Both the position numbers and the translations under genes were made by a program. The notes beneath the pieces are model-generated. The model searched no databases, was not told the origin of the DNA, and saw only the letters and a program-made list of their open reading frames with translations. From the NCBI GenBank assembly GCA_027579435.1, contig JANBPK010000760.1, positions 1-64,000 on the forward strand: a stretch of DNA of 64,000 bases, given 5' to 3'. This stretch comes from Candolleomyces eurysporus (Eukaryota > Basidiomycota > Agaricomycetes > Agaricales > Psathyrellaceae). Shown here piece by piece: positions 1-11,924 of this stretch. Position 1 is the stretch's first letter, and each line of letters opens with the position of its first letter.

Positions 1-1092
1 CTGNTTTGTGAAGCTCTCGGCTTTTCGCCACAACTTCTACTTGATGATATCATCAACATCGCGAACAACGCAGTCCAGGATGGTGTAAACGGTATGGAGG
101 AATTCCTGGTCAAATGGGTGGAGGAGAGGGAAGAAAGACAGGCCAAAGAACCGAAGGAGCCAGAGCCACCAGCAAAAGGGAAGAAGGGAAAGAAAAAAGC
201 TGGTATGTGGCTTGCCATTCATCCCAGTTTGCGAGCTCAAGTCCACTAGAACAACCCAAGGAACCTGAAGATATGACCCACGAGATCGAACAGGGCCTCG
301 TAGCGTTTCAGACGCTTCTGGAATACCATACAGATATCGCGTTCGATTTCTTCGAGGCATGGTCTCTTCGGAACATATTCTTTATTCCACCTGAGTTCGA
401 GAAGGGTAGAGTCGTCGTGCTGCCTCACTATGAAGGTGCAGATCTCGGCAACACGTCCAGCTCTGGAGGATCTAGCAAATCAGAGGCGAAAGAACGCGAG
501 TTGGTCGAGGAACTCGATGAATTGCGAAAGCGACTTGATGAGGTTTGTCCTTCGGGGTTCTTCGCGAATCAAGCTAATTAAGTTCTTGCAGCAACGAAGA
601 TTGACCCGACTGCTAAACCGTGCTTTAGCCAACTCCAAAGCCGCTAAGCGAAGGGCAGACAAGCGGCTAACCCAAATAGTGTCTGCCATACCCCCCGAAT
701 CCCTACCGACCCTGAAAACCCTTCCAAAACAACTTTTGACACTGTACCAAACTGTATCTGCACTTCCACCGGTCGAACCCTCGCTAATCCAACCTGCACC
801 CTCGACGAATTCCCAAGACTCGGGCGGTGGGTCCAGCATCGCGCTCTCTGGGACAGGAAAGCGCGAATGGGAGGTCGGTTCGTCGGGCTACGTGAACTGG
901 GCTGTCAACAGGCTCGTCACCGGGGCACGACCGTCAACTACGGGCAACAAAGACGACTCACCAAACACCGGCTCGACATGGGTTGAGCAGATGGAACAAG
1001 TGACGGCGTATGTCGGCTCTGCCAAGGAGGTCAAAGGGGCTTTGGAAGCTTTCGCTGCCAAACATGAGGACGATAATATGGACGTCGAATAA
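1..1092 (+). CDS. mis12: Mis12/Mtw1-type kinetochore protein, 5' end cut by the window
   Basis: Likely the Mis12 subunit of the Mis12/MIND complex, which links centromeric chromatin to the outer kinetochore in the nucleus. Three exons can be read: 1-202, 250-542 and 592-1092, with introns starting GTATGT and GTTTGT and ending in AG. The N-terminal part carries the family hallmark (EALGFSPQLLLDDI, then a helix with NGMEEFLVKW). The second exon holds the conserved block IEQGLVAFQTLLEYHTDI followed by LRNIFFIP, matching the position and wording of the second Mis12 helix. A Lys/Glu-rich linker lies between them. The C-terminal half is helical and low in complexity and ends in acidic DDNMDVE. Codon 2 contains an N. 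The start codon must lie before position 1, since the frame is open at the edge. About 331 codons are visible, longer than animal Mis12 but normal for fungi. Confidence 0.85.
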
Positions 1093-1154
1093 TACATATA
1101 TTATTTATACCAGTACATACACTAATACAACCAAGAGCCCAAAAAAAATCGTCA

Positions 1155-2592
1155 TTAAACCTTCGTATAGTCGTCGTACACGCCCGAAGTCGGAGGGGCA
1201 AACTCTATTATCGACTTTCTGGGGCGATTGATAATATCGAGCTGGAGATCTTCCGATGTGGATGTGAAGTTGGGTACCACATGTCTCCCGGTGTTTTCGC
1301 CGCCACGGTAGTTGGTTCGGTCGTCCCCGCTGAGCCATGTCGGCATAATTGAAAAGCTTCCCGATCTAGAACCGCGAATACCCATAGCTGTCTTTGCGAC
1401 GTGGGTGCGAATGGCAATTAACACAAAGACGATGCCTGTATCCCGCTCAGTGACATTCTCTTTCCCCACGACGAAAACACTCACCGATGCTCGGAGCTAA
1501 CGCGTGCTGGACAATGACGATCGATGGCGAATCCGTATACCACAAAATGATAAGCAGGAGCATTTGCACGGTGTATATCAGCGCGCTTTCGACTATAATT
1601 CGCATGATAGCGATAAAGTTGAGCTTGGAGCTGATGCTGGCGTGAGCTGCTTTTGAGGCACGATATTGCGTGTATATTCGATATGCGATGAAACCAGTTG
1701 TGAGGACGTTTTGAACGAAGTTCAGAGGAAAGGTGATGCTGAACAGGCGTCTCATGATGCTCCAGGGGATCTCGGACGTGTGGCGGAACCACCAGAGGTT
1801 GACCGAGGTTGTACCTATGAAACAGAGTTCAGGGATGGAAGGCTGTGACGCTGTGAGATACGTACCTATGCTTGCAAGGAGTAGGATAACGGGAAGAATG
1901 ATGACGTAGTAGTTCCGTTGCCATATGAGAAAACNACCGATAGATCTTGACAAAATTGAGGGTCAATGTACGAGCAGAGACACAAATGGGGTGCGCGTAC
2001 CACGAGAATATCGCCCAACCAGGTAAGCACGGCGAGAATGATGGGGAATGCGTAGGCATCCCACCTCTGCCAGTCGAACAGAAAACGGACAGAAAAGTTG
2101 GGGTCGTTAGGATCGTAGGCCGCGTATGCTCCTAGCATGCGGTATACGTTCGCAGCTGGTAAGGAAAAAAGAGGGATTAAATTGAACACGCTACGAACAC
2201 TCTCAGAGAGAAGGAGGACGCACAATTATGAAACGTTATGAGACCAAACATCAACATGATTCCTGCAAGGAAGATTCTCGAGGCAGTCGTATCCAGCGCT
2301 TGCCGTTTGAGCATTATGTTGAGAGCAACGACGAAGAGGCAGAAGTAAAGGCCTGGTTGGGCACGCGTCGATCTAAGTTTTTCTGCAATTCGAACGGGCA
2401 GGCGAGGGGACCAACGAACCATAAATTGTTCCCTATTCCACATATCCAATGTCAATGCTTTTCGAACCAGGGTTAAACGAGAGACCGTCGCACCTCCAAC
2501 CAGAAACTAACGAGGTAGTAGATCTTGTAGCTCCGAATTTCACTTTCGTTACTAAGAAGACTTGGATATTTGCTACTGCCGCTGCCTGCCAT
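1155..2592 (-). CDS. basidiomycete 7-TM integral membrane protein of unknown function
   Basis: A polytopic membrane protein of a large family typical of Agaricomycetes, with no assigned reaction. The ATG at 2592-2590 (MAGSGSSKYP) is followed by a hydrophobic LVSFWLE segment. Further membrane segments include YFCLFVVALNIML, IFLAGIMLMFGLITF, AFPIILAVLTWLGDIL, YYVIILPVILLLASI, a segment around LNFVQNVLTTGFIAYRIY, ALIYTVQMLLLIILWY, and the last pair around HALAPSIG joined to IVFVLIAIRTHV. An intron runs from GTGCGT to TTACCAG between FHN and ANVYRML. A final intron with GTGAGT lies inside SIG|IVF. The N at 1935 sits at a one-base frame change inside IYR-FLIWQRN, so it probably hides an indel. The first intron boundary is uncertain. 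It ends in a hydrophilic tail (VYDDYTKV) 60 bp past the Mis12 stop, so the two genes converge. Confidence 0.7.
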
Positions 2593-4167
2593 GGCTCCCC
2601 AAGAGCAAGGCTGCTCAACGCGCAAATGGTCCCCCGCAGGCGACGATGATGAGAGAGCGGAGGAAAAAAAGGGGGGCTGAGGTGAACTCCGCCCTCCCCA
2701 CACCCTGTCCAGCTTTATCTTGATGGGAATACGCACATACCATACTGNGTACGTACAGTCCTCACAGTCGCGGGCAATTACCTATCCCTGACAGTGCCTC
2801 TGGTTCCGTTGTCGCCATCATGAGATATCGCACTGGCTGAACGCTGGATCTTCGGAGGCGCTCGATCGATTTGGATGCCGCGCTCGTCCCGATGAACTGG
2901 ATACGGTATTTTGCATCAGGGTTACGGACAGAACAGTGCTGGTGGTTGCATTGTATCCCTCAGGATGAGGTCACCTTCATAACGACAAAACGACGCCACG
3001 GTCGGACATTGGGCGGGCATCATTCTCGGGTTAAATGGCCGTTCATGAGTTCCCAGGGAGAACAGGCAGTGACAAATGTACGAGCGACCTTCCCGGTATA
3101 GGTGACCCGGCAGTGTGCCGACAACAGTTCATTACAGTTCATTGAACCGACTGCGAACTGTCGCTTTGGTGAATTGCACTGAATTGGGGGTCGTTCAGTA
3201 CATCAACAACACTAGGAATAGCAGCACATGAGTTCGCTGAGCCTGTATGGGCGAGGAAATGAATAGTCAACCTGGCTAATAATCATTCGAGCAGATTTAA
3301 CTTTAAGCGTCAGTGTGAAATTGTTCTCTATAGACGAGTCCCGACTGATCTCCACCAGTGCGACTCGGAAACCTCAAGACAATTAACATTCACCACCGAT
3401 GCTGCAACCGCTGCAACCGTAAGAACCTACGAATGAATGGATGGAAGGATGACGTTACACCTTCTCTTCACTGATGCCGACCTGAAACGTTTTTCAGCCT
3501 CCGAGGACTCTGTCCTCGGGTATTTGTACCCTGCAGGTACCTTGCCAAGAAGACTGGTATCGAAGACCCAGTGGCCTGGATATCATATCAGTACCCTTCC
3601 TTACCCGTCGCTGAGGGTTCAAACCCTGAGCGGTGCATTATTACATGATCTGCAATGGTTCTCATTGCATTTAGATATCGAATAAAGCAATCTCACAGCT
3701 AGACTGTACCATTAGTAAATTCTTCAGTAATACTGAGACTAGCAAATCTCAAAAGAGATTTGTGATGGTCCTAAAACCAGTAGAACCCCCAAGTCCTTGC
3801 GGAGCATGCCGCACTTGGCAATGGCCCACTAAGAGTTCAACTCATAGTAATTGCCAAAGAACCTCATTCGCATGCTAAAACTGGTGTTCTACGTTCCGCT
3901 GGTAGGCATAAAGAGGGTGAAAGATTCATTCGTGGATTAGGTTTTCGGATTATGCGGGGATGGAAATTGCCCGGAAAGATCGGCGCTTACCAGGAAACTT
4001 AGACGCCGCCGCCTCATGGACGCGGAATGTATGTAAAGCTTACAGTGCCTGACCATGGACGATTTGGGATCATCAGCGCCAATTTCGGAATCCCCCTCGT
4101 ATCGATCATCGATAAATGGTCAATAGCAGGATTTTCGGGCTTCAACCTCTCACGTCTCTTCATTAAC
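2593..4167. other. gene-free interval with isolated short open frames
   Basis: No recognisable gene. An open frame at 3437-3685 (plus) begins MDGRMTLHLLFTDADLKRF. It shows no domain I know and has no supported splice context. Another frame at 2871-3101 also lacks similarity. A 12-base GGGTTCAAACCC near 3611 resembles a tRNA T-loop but lacks an acceptor stem. Confidence 0.4.
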
Positions 4168-4490
4168 ATGTCGGAATCCGTTCCTCAGACCAATTGAAGC
4201 TCAGAATTCTACTGGGAGACTGTGGTTTTCAAGGTCAGCGGCCTATATTGTACAGATGGAGGAATCCGACTCCTCGTACTAACCCCCCTTTGTCCATTGA
4301 TGTGCAGGTCAAAGACACACTATTCCGCGTTCCTCGTCATGAATTCAAGCAACTTCTCGGGTATGTTCCGCCTACCAGTAGGGGAGAATTCCCAGACCCG
4401 GACGGCAGTAGCGACGAACACCCCATTTTACTCAAACAACAAAAGGCGGCAGATTTCGCCAGTCTGCTGAAAATCATTTGCCTCAGGTAA
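4168..4490 (+). pseudogene. BTB/POZ domain protein relic
   Basis: Remains of the BTB/POZ protein family that is expanded in Agaricomycetes; BTB domains mediate dimerisation and Cullin-3 binding. Splicing at 4234-4307 (GTCAGC...GTGCAG) joins SEFYWETVVFK to VKDTLFRVPRHEF, the classic start of these BTB domains. DGSSDEHPILL and ADFASLLKII then follow, matching the usual SDEHPIVL and FRSLLRVLYP blocks. The ATG at 4168 reads MSESVPQTN and then meets an in-frame TGA at 4195-4197 before the domain. After a plausible donor at about 4490 I cannot follow the usual helical C-terminal half. One stop plus a lost C-terminus argue for a pseudogene, although a sequencing error at the TGA is possible. Confidence 0.6.
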
Positions 4491-5600
4491 TAACTCGCGG
4501 TGTTTTCAATCATCCCGACCAAGTCCCAGGTCGTCCCAAATCAGGCCGGTCGACTTGGACTTCAGAGACGGATTCGAAGATATAGCTGAGCAAGGAGGAA
4601 TGGTTTGGTGTGTCAGGGCTTTCTGAGAAGTAACATGAAACGGGTAAGCCGAATTACAAGGAGCTGCGGAGACAGGTTCCTGCACATGATGCGTGAGGTC
4701 TGAGCCTCTGGGCCTAATCCATTTTCGGTTTGGCTCAATGAGGTACAGAATGAACAATTGCTCAAAGAGGGTTCGGAAGGCAGGATCATAGTGTGGAGCG
4801 TGTGGTCATGCATTTGAAAAGGATACGATATTCTCAGCGCTCCCTTGGACGCTGGTGACGGAGAGTCATACAACTCCCGATTCAGGGATATCGACGAGAT
4901 TGAGTTTCGGCAGATTACCTGTTCTCATTGCAAGGATTTGGCATTTAATTCTCGTAAAGACCTGAGTAAGTCTGGAGGTTTGCAGTGCGTCCAGGGACTG
5001 TGACAATCAAAACGCTGATAAACTGCGATGAGCTGGTTAAAGATGTTCTAGCGCAATGAGTGAATGTACGTCTATATTAGATATTTTAGTTTGATTAGTC
5101 CTTTCATGAGCGATATCTGTAAACTCGACTTCATCCTCGTCCCTCCTTCAAGTTGCTGATCTGCGCCGCTAGATTCGGGGGCCGACTCTAGTGTTTGATC
5201 GCGAGGTCGCAACCAAACATTGATTTAATCAGGGTGATTCAATGCTTCTCTGGTAGAACTGCTTCCTCATTCTATTATTACTCCAAGAAGTCATGATCAC
5301 ATCCACGGCACGGTCGGACCAGCTACTAGGGTTGGAGTATTCTTGTAACAAGAAGCGCCTTGAACAAACTTCTTCCGACCCATGACCTCCTGAGCATGTG
5401 CTACAGGGTACAAGGTTTGTGGAGACTACGGCTTATAGGAAGATTGTAGTTCGCCTCGTGCCCCGTATGGTGAGAATTGCGCGGTCATTCGACCTACTGT
5501 AGCCGTACCCGGGCGACCATGGCCAGGTATAAGACCAGGTGGGACTCGATGCCGTTTCTTTGTGCATCTCATCTATCCACGGCACTGGGGTGAGGGCAAC
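4491..5600. other. interval downstream of BTB relic, no clear gene
   Basis: This may hold decayed 3' exons of the BTB gene. A short frame around 4830-4990 reads RFRDIDEIEFRQITCSHCKD and includes a CxxC pair, but no confident family match is visible. The last few hundred bases should be the promoter of the sugar transporter. Confidence 0.3.
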
Positions 5601-7930
5601 ATGAAGGTGAGTGTCCCGCTGACCGTCTCATTTCTGGAACACTAATACTGAGTTTTTGCTAGTACAATGCAAGAATCGCGTCTAATCCTGTAAGCATAAT
5701 CTGTATTTCTCTGAAGCTCAGGGCCACTCACCCAACCGAACACCCAGTATATCGTGGGCTCGTTCGCCTGTATTGGCGGAGGGCTGTTCGGTCTCGACAT
5801 ATCCTCCATGTCTGGAGTCTTGAACGTGAGTCCCAATCGCGTGTTATATCTGTGTCATATTGACTCTATGTGCCATAGAATGACCACTACAAGAGAACGG
5901 TTGGATTCGTGGGTACCATTTCTCTCTCTAAATCCGTCTAAACTTCTGCTCATCCTTCGCCCGTTCAGCCAGGACCCTCAGCTCAAGGCGCCATCGTTGC
6001 GGCAATGCCCGCAGGCTCCTTTGTCGGTGCTCTGGCCGTCACACAACTCGCTGACCGTATAGGAAGGAGAAAGACGGTTATCCTCGCAGGTTTAATCTGG
6101 GTCATTGGTTCGATTCTGCAATGCGCATCCGTGGTATGCACTCGCTTCCAACCTTCTGTGCTGAAGCAATCGATTCTTATCATTCTTCTCGGTCAAATTA
6201 GAATCGTGGCATGCTTGTCGTCGGGCGAATTGTGTCTGGATTCTCAGTCGGTTTGTCAAGCGCTGTCGTTCCCATCTACCAATCGGAAATTACGGCACCT
6301 TCCATTCGTGGGCGTATGGTCTCGTTGCAGCAATGGTATGTACATGTCTATCTACCCACTTAGAGCGGCTTTGAGACGAATTTCACTGTATAGGGCGATC
6401 ACGTGGGGCATCCTCATCCAATATTTCCTGCAATTCGGTTGTTCGTATATCGATGGGGTGGCTTCGTTCCGTATTCCGTGGGGTCTTCAGATGATCCCGG
6501 CTATTGTGTTGAGCCTTGGGATGCTGGTGTTCCCCGAGAGCCCTCGTTGGTTGTTTGATCATGGAAGGTACGAAATCACGTATACAGTGTGCCAGTCTTG
6601 CATTGGCTCATACCACCCAGAGAGGAAGAAGCTCTCCAGATCCTAGCGGACCTTCATGGCGGAGGAGACAAAAACCATGAGCTCGTGGTCCTCGAGTACG
6701 AAGAAATCAAACAGCAGGTCTACTTGGAACGAACGGAAGGTGTCAAATCTTACCTGGATTTGCTGAAGCCGGGGAATCCACGACGTGTCATGCTTGGGTG
6801 TAGTCTGCAAGCCTGGTCGCAGTTGACCGGAATGAACGTGATGATGTATGTTTTCTTTTATGTTTCCTATTCTCAGCTCCTGACCGCAGATTATAGGTAC
6901 TACATCGTATATGTCTTCGAGGGAGCTGGGCTTACCGGCCGCAGGAGCAACCTCATCGCCGACGTGCGTTTGCTTTTCGGTCCTCCTGGAATAATAGGAC
7001 ACTAATCGTTCTGTAGTCGGTCCAATATGTTTTGAATGTGGCTATGACAGGTGAGCTTATCCGTTCCGCCTTCGGTTTGTAGACGCTCATCGGCCTTCGA
7101 TAGTGCCTGCTATCATCTATATCGATAGATGGGGTCGACGACCCATGTTACTGGCCGGCACTCTGGCCATGGGCTTCTGGCTCTACCTAGTAGGTGGTTT
7201 ACAAGGTCGCTTCGGTGAATGGGGGGTGCTTGAAGGGAAAAGTACGTGCTCGATAGTCATTTCCTGGGATCAGACTTCTGACAGTCCTCAAATAAAGCTG
7301 TATGGGTTATCACCGGCAATGACGCGGCTACCAGAGCCGTCATCGTGTGCTCGTATTTTTTCGTGTGCAGCTTCGCCGTTACTATGGGCCCTGTCTCCTG
7401 GACATATCCAGCCGAGTTGGTGCGTCGCCTCCTACAAGCTTCTTTTTTGGTGGCTTACCCCTTGATTCTAGTATTCCTTGAAGATTCGTGGAAAGGCCGT
7501 CTCTCTAGCTACAGTATGTCCCAGTCATTCATTTTATCAATGAAGTTGCTTCAACCTTCCTTCTAGGCCTCCAACTGGGCGTTCAACACCGCTCTAGCAT
7601 TCGCCGTGCCCCCCCTTCTTGATAAAATCGCCTGGAAGACATACTTTATTTTCGGAACGTTCAACTTCGCTTGCTGCATCCACGTCTTCTTCATGTTCCC
7701 CGAAACCGTCGGTCGTTCTCTCGAAGAAGTCGAAGAGATCTTCCAGCAAGGTCATATCTTCTCCGCTTGGAAGATCGGTAGGAATGTTGGGAAGAAGACG
7801 CTGGAGGAAGTCATCGGAAAATCAAGGCAGGCACCGGTATGTGTCCCGTTCTTAAGACCGACTGGCATTAATGACTTTGTGAAATTTATAGGCAGAGCAA
7901 CGGGAGTTGACTCCTGACGAGAAGGCGTGA
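5601..7930 (+). CDS. MFS sugar porter (hexose transporter-like)
   Basis: A 12-TM major facilitator of the sugar porter family, expected to import hexoses or related sugars across the plasma membrane. The coding sequence is split into about ten exons. The first coding exon is only ATGAAG before a GTGAGT donor, followed by YNARIASNP and YIVGSFACIGGGLFGLD. Family signatures are easy to see: the loop 2-3 motif DRIGRRKT, the VVGRIVSGFSVG block, PESPRWLF at the end of TM6, QAWSQLTGMNVMMYY in TM7, YIDRWGRRP, and the C-terminal PETVGRSLEEVEEIF. The reading frame ends with LTPDEKA and TGA at 7928-7930. Length and motif order are normal for fungal sugar transporters. Substrate cannot be decided from sequence. 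No neighbouring sugar-catabolic gene is visible. Confidence 0.88.
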
Positions 7931-8203
7931 GTGAGACGATTGCTCGACGCTGAGATGATTTCATGGACACCAAATTCATATGGAATGGAGGCTCTTACTG
8001 AATANTTTTTTCCTCGTGTAAATGATACCATGTAGCAAGATACGACAGATACGACACAGAATCTTTTATGGGTTTTGAACTGTAATTGCGGAAGGGCGGC
8101 CGCCAAGGCCTTGGTTGGACAAATATGGCTGACGTAAAGCCAGGTCGGTGGCCGAGTTTAAGCCTGAACGCTCTCGCCTCTACCCTCATCATGAAGCTCA
8201 CAT
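7931..8203. other. short intergenic region between transporter and PX gene
   Basis: About 270 bp with no gene. It contains an N in front of a T run near 8005. It must include the transporter's 3' end signals and the PX gene promoter. Confidence 0.4.
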
Positions 8204-9137
8204 ATGTCTGAAAACTCGGAAAATGAGCTCTCCCTTCATCATTCAATGAACCCAAGAAGAACCACCTCTACGTCTTCTCAAGATGCGGCACCGATAGAAC
8301 ATCCATTTGCCAGCAGTACTTCCAAACTCGAAATCCTCCATCCGGACTCCGTGACGGCTTCAGGAATCGATATCGAAGAGGAAGCACATCTATACGAGGA
8401 GCTATGTGAAGCGTATGAGAATGAAGCTCGAAATGTGAGTCTTATTTCATTTTTAAACCGAATATCTTGATGGCAGCCCGTCCTTAGTTCGACGCAGAAT
8501 CTCGCTATTCATATCACGGGGGGCGTTCTGCGCCAGAATCCGTCTTCTCTGCGGACATCTTCCTGGCCGATAATACAGGATCCGGCTCATTCGCGAAGGA
8601 TGTCAGCATATCAGGATGGACGACGGTGGCAGGAGACAAGGTCCCCTCCCTGGAAGGCAGGTCTATGAAGGGTCTGGGAGCTGGGGCGTACGTTGGTATG
8701 TGTCTATCGCGTCGTCTTTTCATTTCCCACACCACTAACATACCCCTTTGTAGTGTACGACTGCGTTATAACTACCAGAGAGGTTTTATCTCCTCTGTAA
8801 CAATTACCGATCCATCCGGTAACACTGCCCACTCACAGGCAACGACCTTTCATGTCCTCAAGCGATATTCTTCATTCGAAGAGCTCGATCACGCTTTGCG
8901 TGTTACTCTAACGGTCCGTTTACGTATTGATATCCTCCTTCAACGGCTCGAATTGACGCGCCTCAGCGTAACCTTCGGTCAGCCGTTCCGACGCTTCCAC
9001 CCAAAGCACCGTTCGCCAAGTTCAGACCTGCATTCCTCGACAAGCGACGACAGCATCTTCAGTTTTGGTTAGCCCGTGTTCTCTTGCACCCAGAGATAGG
9101 ACAATCGGAAGTGGTGAAGAGATGGGTGATTAGCTAG
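8204..9137 (+). CDS. PX-domain (phosphoinositide-binding) protein, YPT35-like
   Basis: A small protein with a C-terminal PX domain, which binds phosphatidylinositol 3-phosphate on endosomes or vacuoles. The ATG at 8204 gives MSENSENELSLHHS and an acidic, Ser-rich N-terminus. Introns are at 8435-8487, about 8695-8750, about 8787-8843 and 8924-8982. Splicing joins GAGAY-VVYDCVITTRE to ATTFHVLKRYSSFEELDHAL and then to VPTLPPKAPFAKFRPAFLD, RRQHLQFWL and HPEIG. The RYSSFEEL and PPK blocks are the phosphoinositide pocket hallmarks (R, Y and the PPxK loop). The stop is TAG at 9135-9137. The arrangement, a short N-terminus with the PX domain at the end, is like fungal Ypt35, an endosomal/vacuolar adaptor, but I did not test orthology. 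Confidence 0.8.
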
Positions 9138-10672
9138 TCGCGAGACGGCGTCTCGGGATCTTTGTGAGTACTCTGCAGGTCATTTCAACATTGGTACTCG
9201 TCGCTTAGCAATCTCTTTACAGTATGCTCTCATGTATCTATTTATCTGTCGATCACGCCATTGCGTTGTAATATAAGCCTCGATTCGGCTGCCTGCGTCT
9301 CACTTCTGCTCCTCCCCTCAATGCGTTCACGGGTGTAGCATCTACCAGCTCCTCAAGACCAAGCTCTTCTTAGGTAGGTAGGTATCCGGCACCAGGTCTC
9401 AATGACATTGCGTCGGAACGACAACGCTGCGTCACGTATTGCGATTGCTGATCTTTTAATATTACCAAAGATTGGTACAGATGGGTCAGTAGCCAGAGTT
9501 GCTGTTAAATTCAACGTTCAACCCCAGCCAATCGCCAATGAGCAAGTCGTCAACCTTAAGTTTCAAATCTCGAAGCTACGACCCTCAAAGAAATTACGTC
9601 AATTGGGTCGCCCCATTCATTAAGAACCCAGCCTACCGAGGCCCCGTAAGGCTCATGACGCATGGATTCAGTATTTCAGCCAACAATGGACCCATGTCTG
9701 GACTTTTGGATGGGACCCTCACATGTCTGCTAGCTCCCAGGCCACGCTTCTGCGAACGCATGGTAGATGATTTCTACATGGTCACCATAGTCCGAGTGGG
9801 ACTGCCGCTTTCGCATAGGAGCGGAGTAGTATCCCCATTCCTCCTATCGTTGTTGAGAAGGTCAACCAGGCACTGGCCTTTGATCCAGACAAGGGCATAG
9901 CTTCTCAGACTTTAGGAAACTCATCATCTTCTTAGGGATTTTGATGGGGAGAAGGAAGGGAAGATCGCACCCGGCACCGATCGCGGTTCCGTGGGGCTAC
10001 TTTGCTAGCGTAGGCTCCTCCGTGCTCTCACGTATCTGTGACTTGCAGCGGTCTTCCCTCGCCTAGCAGGATACCTACAGGTGTTCGGAGTTTCCAACAT
10101 CCTGGACAAAGGCTATCCTCCGATGTTTTGGAATTGCCCATCGGCACCCGTCATGACTCGCACAGTTCACGACGCTGATGCACGCCTGACCAGTGCGTCG
10201 GTGTCGGCGTCTTTGTTCAAACGCATGCAGACGGCTCTCAAGTCGGATCGCTTCAAAGACGAGCTAGTAGAGAACAAGATGACATCATCTGGTGCTCATT
10301 ATTATGGCTGGGCGCTTGACGAGCGTTTCTCTCCTAACTCATCATCGGAGGCTAGGTCAGCGTCATGTTATCGGAACCGACAGATTCAAAGATGAACCAT
10401 TGCTCTACTCCTCCTCAAACCTGACCGTCTTTATCTCGGGGTTTTCTCTCTCAATTTCCGCAATTATTGCTCCCATGACCATACGGCCGGCCCTCAGAAG
10501 CTCGTCGGGACCTACAGCTCAATGTGGTACAAGGGAATCTTTTTACTGAACACGCAGCTCTCAGCTTGGAGCAGCTACCTTGCCAAGCATTCAAAGGACG
10601 GATTTAAGCTCACCACCCCGTAGGTCAATCGCAAGGCGGTTATTCCCAACTCAATTATTCTACTCCGACACC
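9138..10672. other. gene-free interval with scattered frames
   Basis: No supported gene. Open frames at 9402-9623, 9499-9900, 10081-10395 and 10292-10549 lack a shared family or consistent splicing. One stretch near 9600-9650 reads NWVAPFIKNPAYRGP, which resembles the calnexin P-domain repeat, but neither the flanking repeats nor the lectin domain are seen. Confidence 0.3.
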
Positions 10673-11528
10673 ATGGTATTCATGAAGACGCCACCTCTTC
10701 TACTGATTGGCAGTCTCCTTTCACTCCTGTCCAATTTTAAAGAAGCCACAGCCGCTGAACTCGTCGGTGATTGGAAGCAATGTACGTTGAGATCTACAAT
10801 TCTGCCAACGAAGCACTGACCAACATTTGTCCGAAGGTGGAGGGAATGGCTACACAGGACCAACCGTCTGCGCAGGGTACGAATCAACTCATATTTTTGT
10901 GTTTTGCGATTGGTCTTCCGTTCTTCCGTAGACGTGTTGAGAATCTAACAAAGCTTCCTTCAGAACGTCGGTTTGCACTCAGATGAACGAATGTACGTCC
11001 GTCTTCTACCACACAACACCTCTCCACTCACCAACACACTCTCTTGTAAATAGGGTATCACCAATGTGTTCCCTCGACGACACTTACCGGAGCACCGACA
11101 CCCACCACTCGCGCGAACTGCCCAACCTTTAGCTGCAANTGCCCCTTGCGCAACTGGGTGGTACCCAAGTCACCACTCTCCCCGGGCAAGCTGCCCCTCG
11201 TGCCTCTGCCTCCCTGTGACATGTACGTCTCCTCCTACCAANCGTATCGAAATGAGAATGATGACTAAAAATCGATTCTATCCAACAGCNGGCGGCGACA
11301 ACCACGACCGTACCTACCACCGCGGTGGTTCCTACCGGCGGCTCCCAGCAGTGCCCGATTTTGAGTTGCAACGCACCTTGCGCGACGGGGTGGTACCAGG
11401 TCACCACTCTCCCCGGCGCTAGCTGCAGCTCGTGCCTCTGCCTGCCCATTACCTCTGCCAATGCTGCTGAAGCGACGCCGGTTAAGGCGGCNGCTGAGAT
11501 GCTCATTACCCCAGCCCCAGCTGTTTAA
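10673..11528 (+). CDS. secreted CBM1 protein with two antistasin-like cysteine units (copy 1)
   Basis: Predicted secreted protein that should bind cellulose or chitin through a family 1 carbohydrate-binding module. The ATG at 10673 (or 10682) starts a signal peptide, FMKTPPLLLIGSLLSLL, with a likely cut after ATAA. Splicing at 10782-10836, about 10879-10962 and about 10994-11055 assembles a full CBM1: DWKQCGGNGYTGPTVC, then TSVCTQMNEWYHQCVP, with all aromatic and cysteine positions present. A Thr/Pro linker follows, then two exons each carrying C-x4-C-x3-C-x14-C-x2-C-x-C ending CLCLP. This spacing resembles metazoan antistasin-like domains. No catalytic domain is present. The N at 11140 marks a one-base frame change in the first unit. 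The protein ends ITPAPAV. Two related copies lie at 35842-36714 and 42386-43063. Confidence 0.75.
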
Positions 11529-11924
11529 AGTCGAACTCTGGACAACGTCGGAGATGCGGGNTCGTTATGAATCGTACAAACACATTTAAATATAGCACTC
11601 GACAATCTCTCTGGAAGAAGCGATGTACTTGTTTCGCGTTTGCATGTATTGTTTGTAACTTTATGCTGGCAAACGAGAGGTTTGATTGAGACTATGTATA
11701 ATGAGTACAAGCGAAAAGTGATATACAGAGCAACACGGGCATGAACGGTACGACGAACAATATGCATAAGAACGACAGAAGTAGTGCAGGAAACGAAGCT
11801 GAATAACCAACCGGACAGCGATAAGGATACATTGGAAAAGCAGTCTGCATAGGCCAAAACTTGTCCAAAAATAACAAATAAAAGGATAAACGAAGCACGC
11901 CGCCTGANATGANCAAATAACANN
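11529..11924. other. convergent 3' region
   Basis: About 400 bp between the stops of the CBM1 gene and the Pro-rich gene. It contains several Ns and no coding signal, and it presumably holds both 3' ends. Confidence 0.4.

Noticed and set aside
3595..3640. Possible tRNA (GGGTTCAAACCC)
   Set aside because: The T-loop-like palindrome has no acceptor stem, D-arm or anticodon arm around it.
9590..9660. Calnexin-like NPAYRGP stretch
   Set aside because: Only one P-domain-like motif is visible. The lectin domain, further repeats and membrane anchor are absent in all frames nearby, so chance similarity is as likely.
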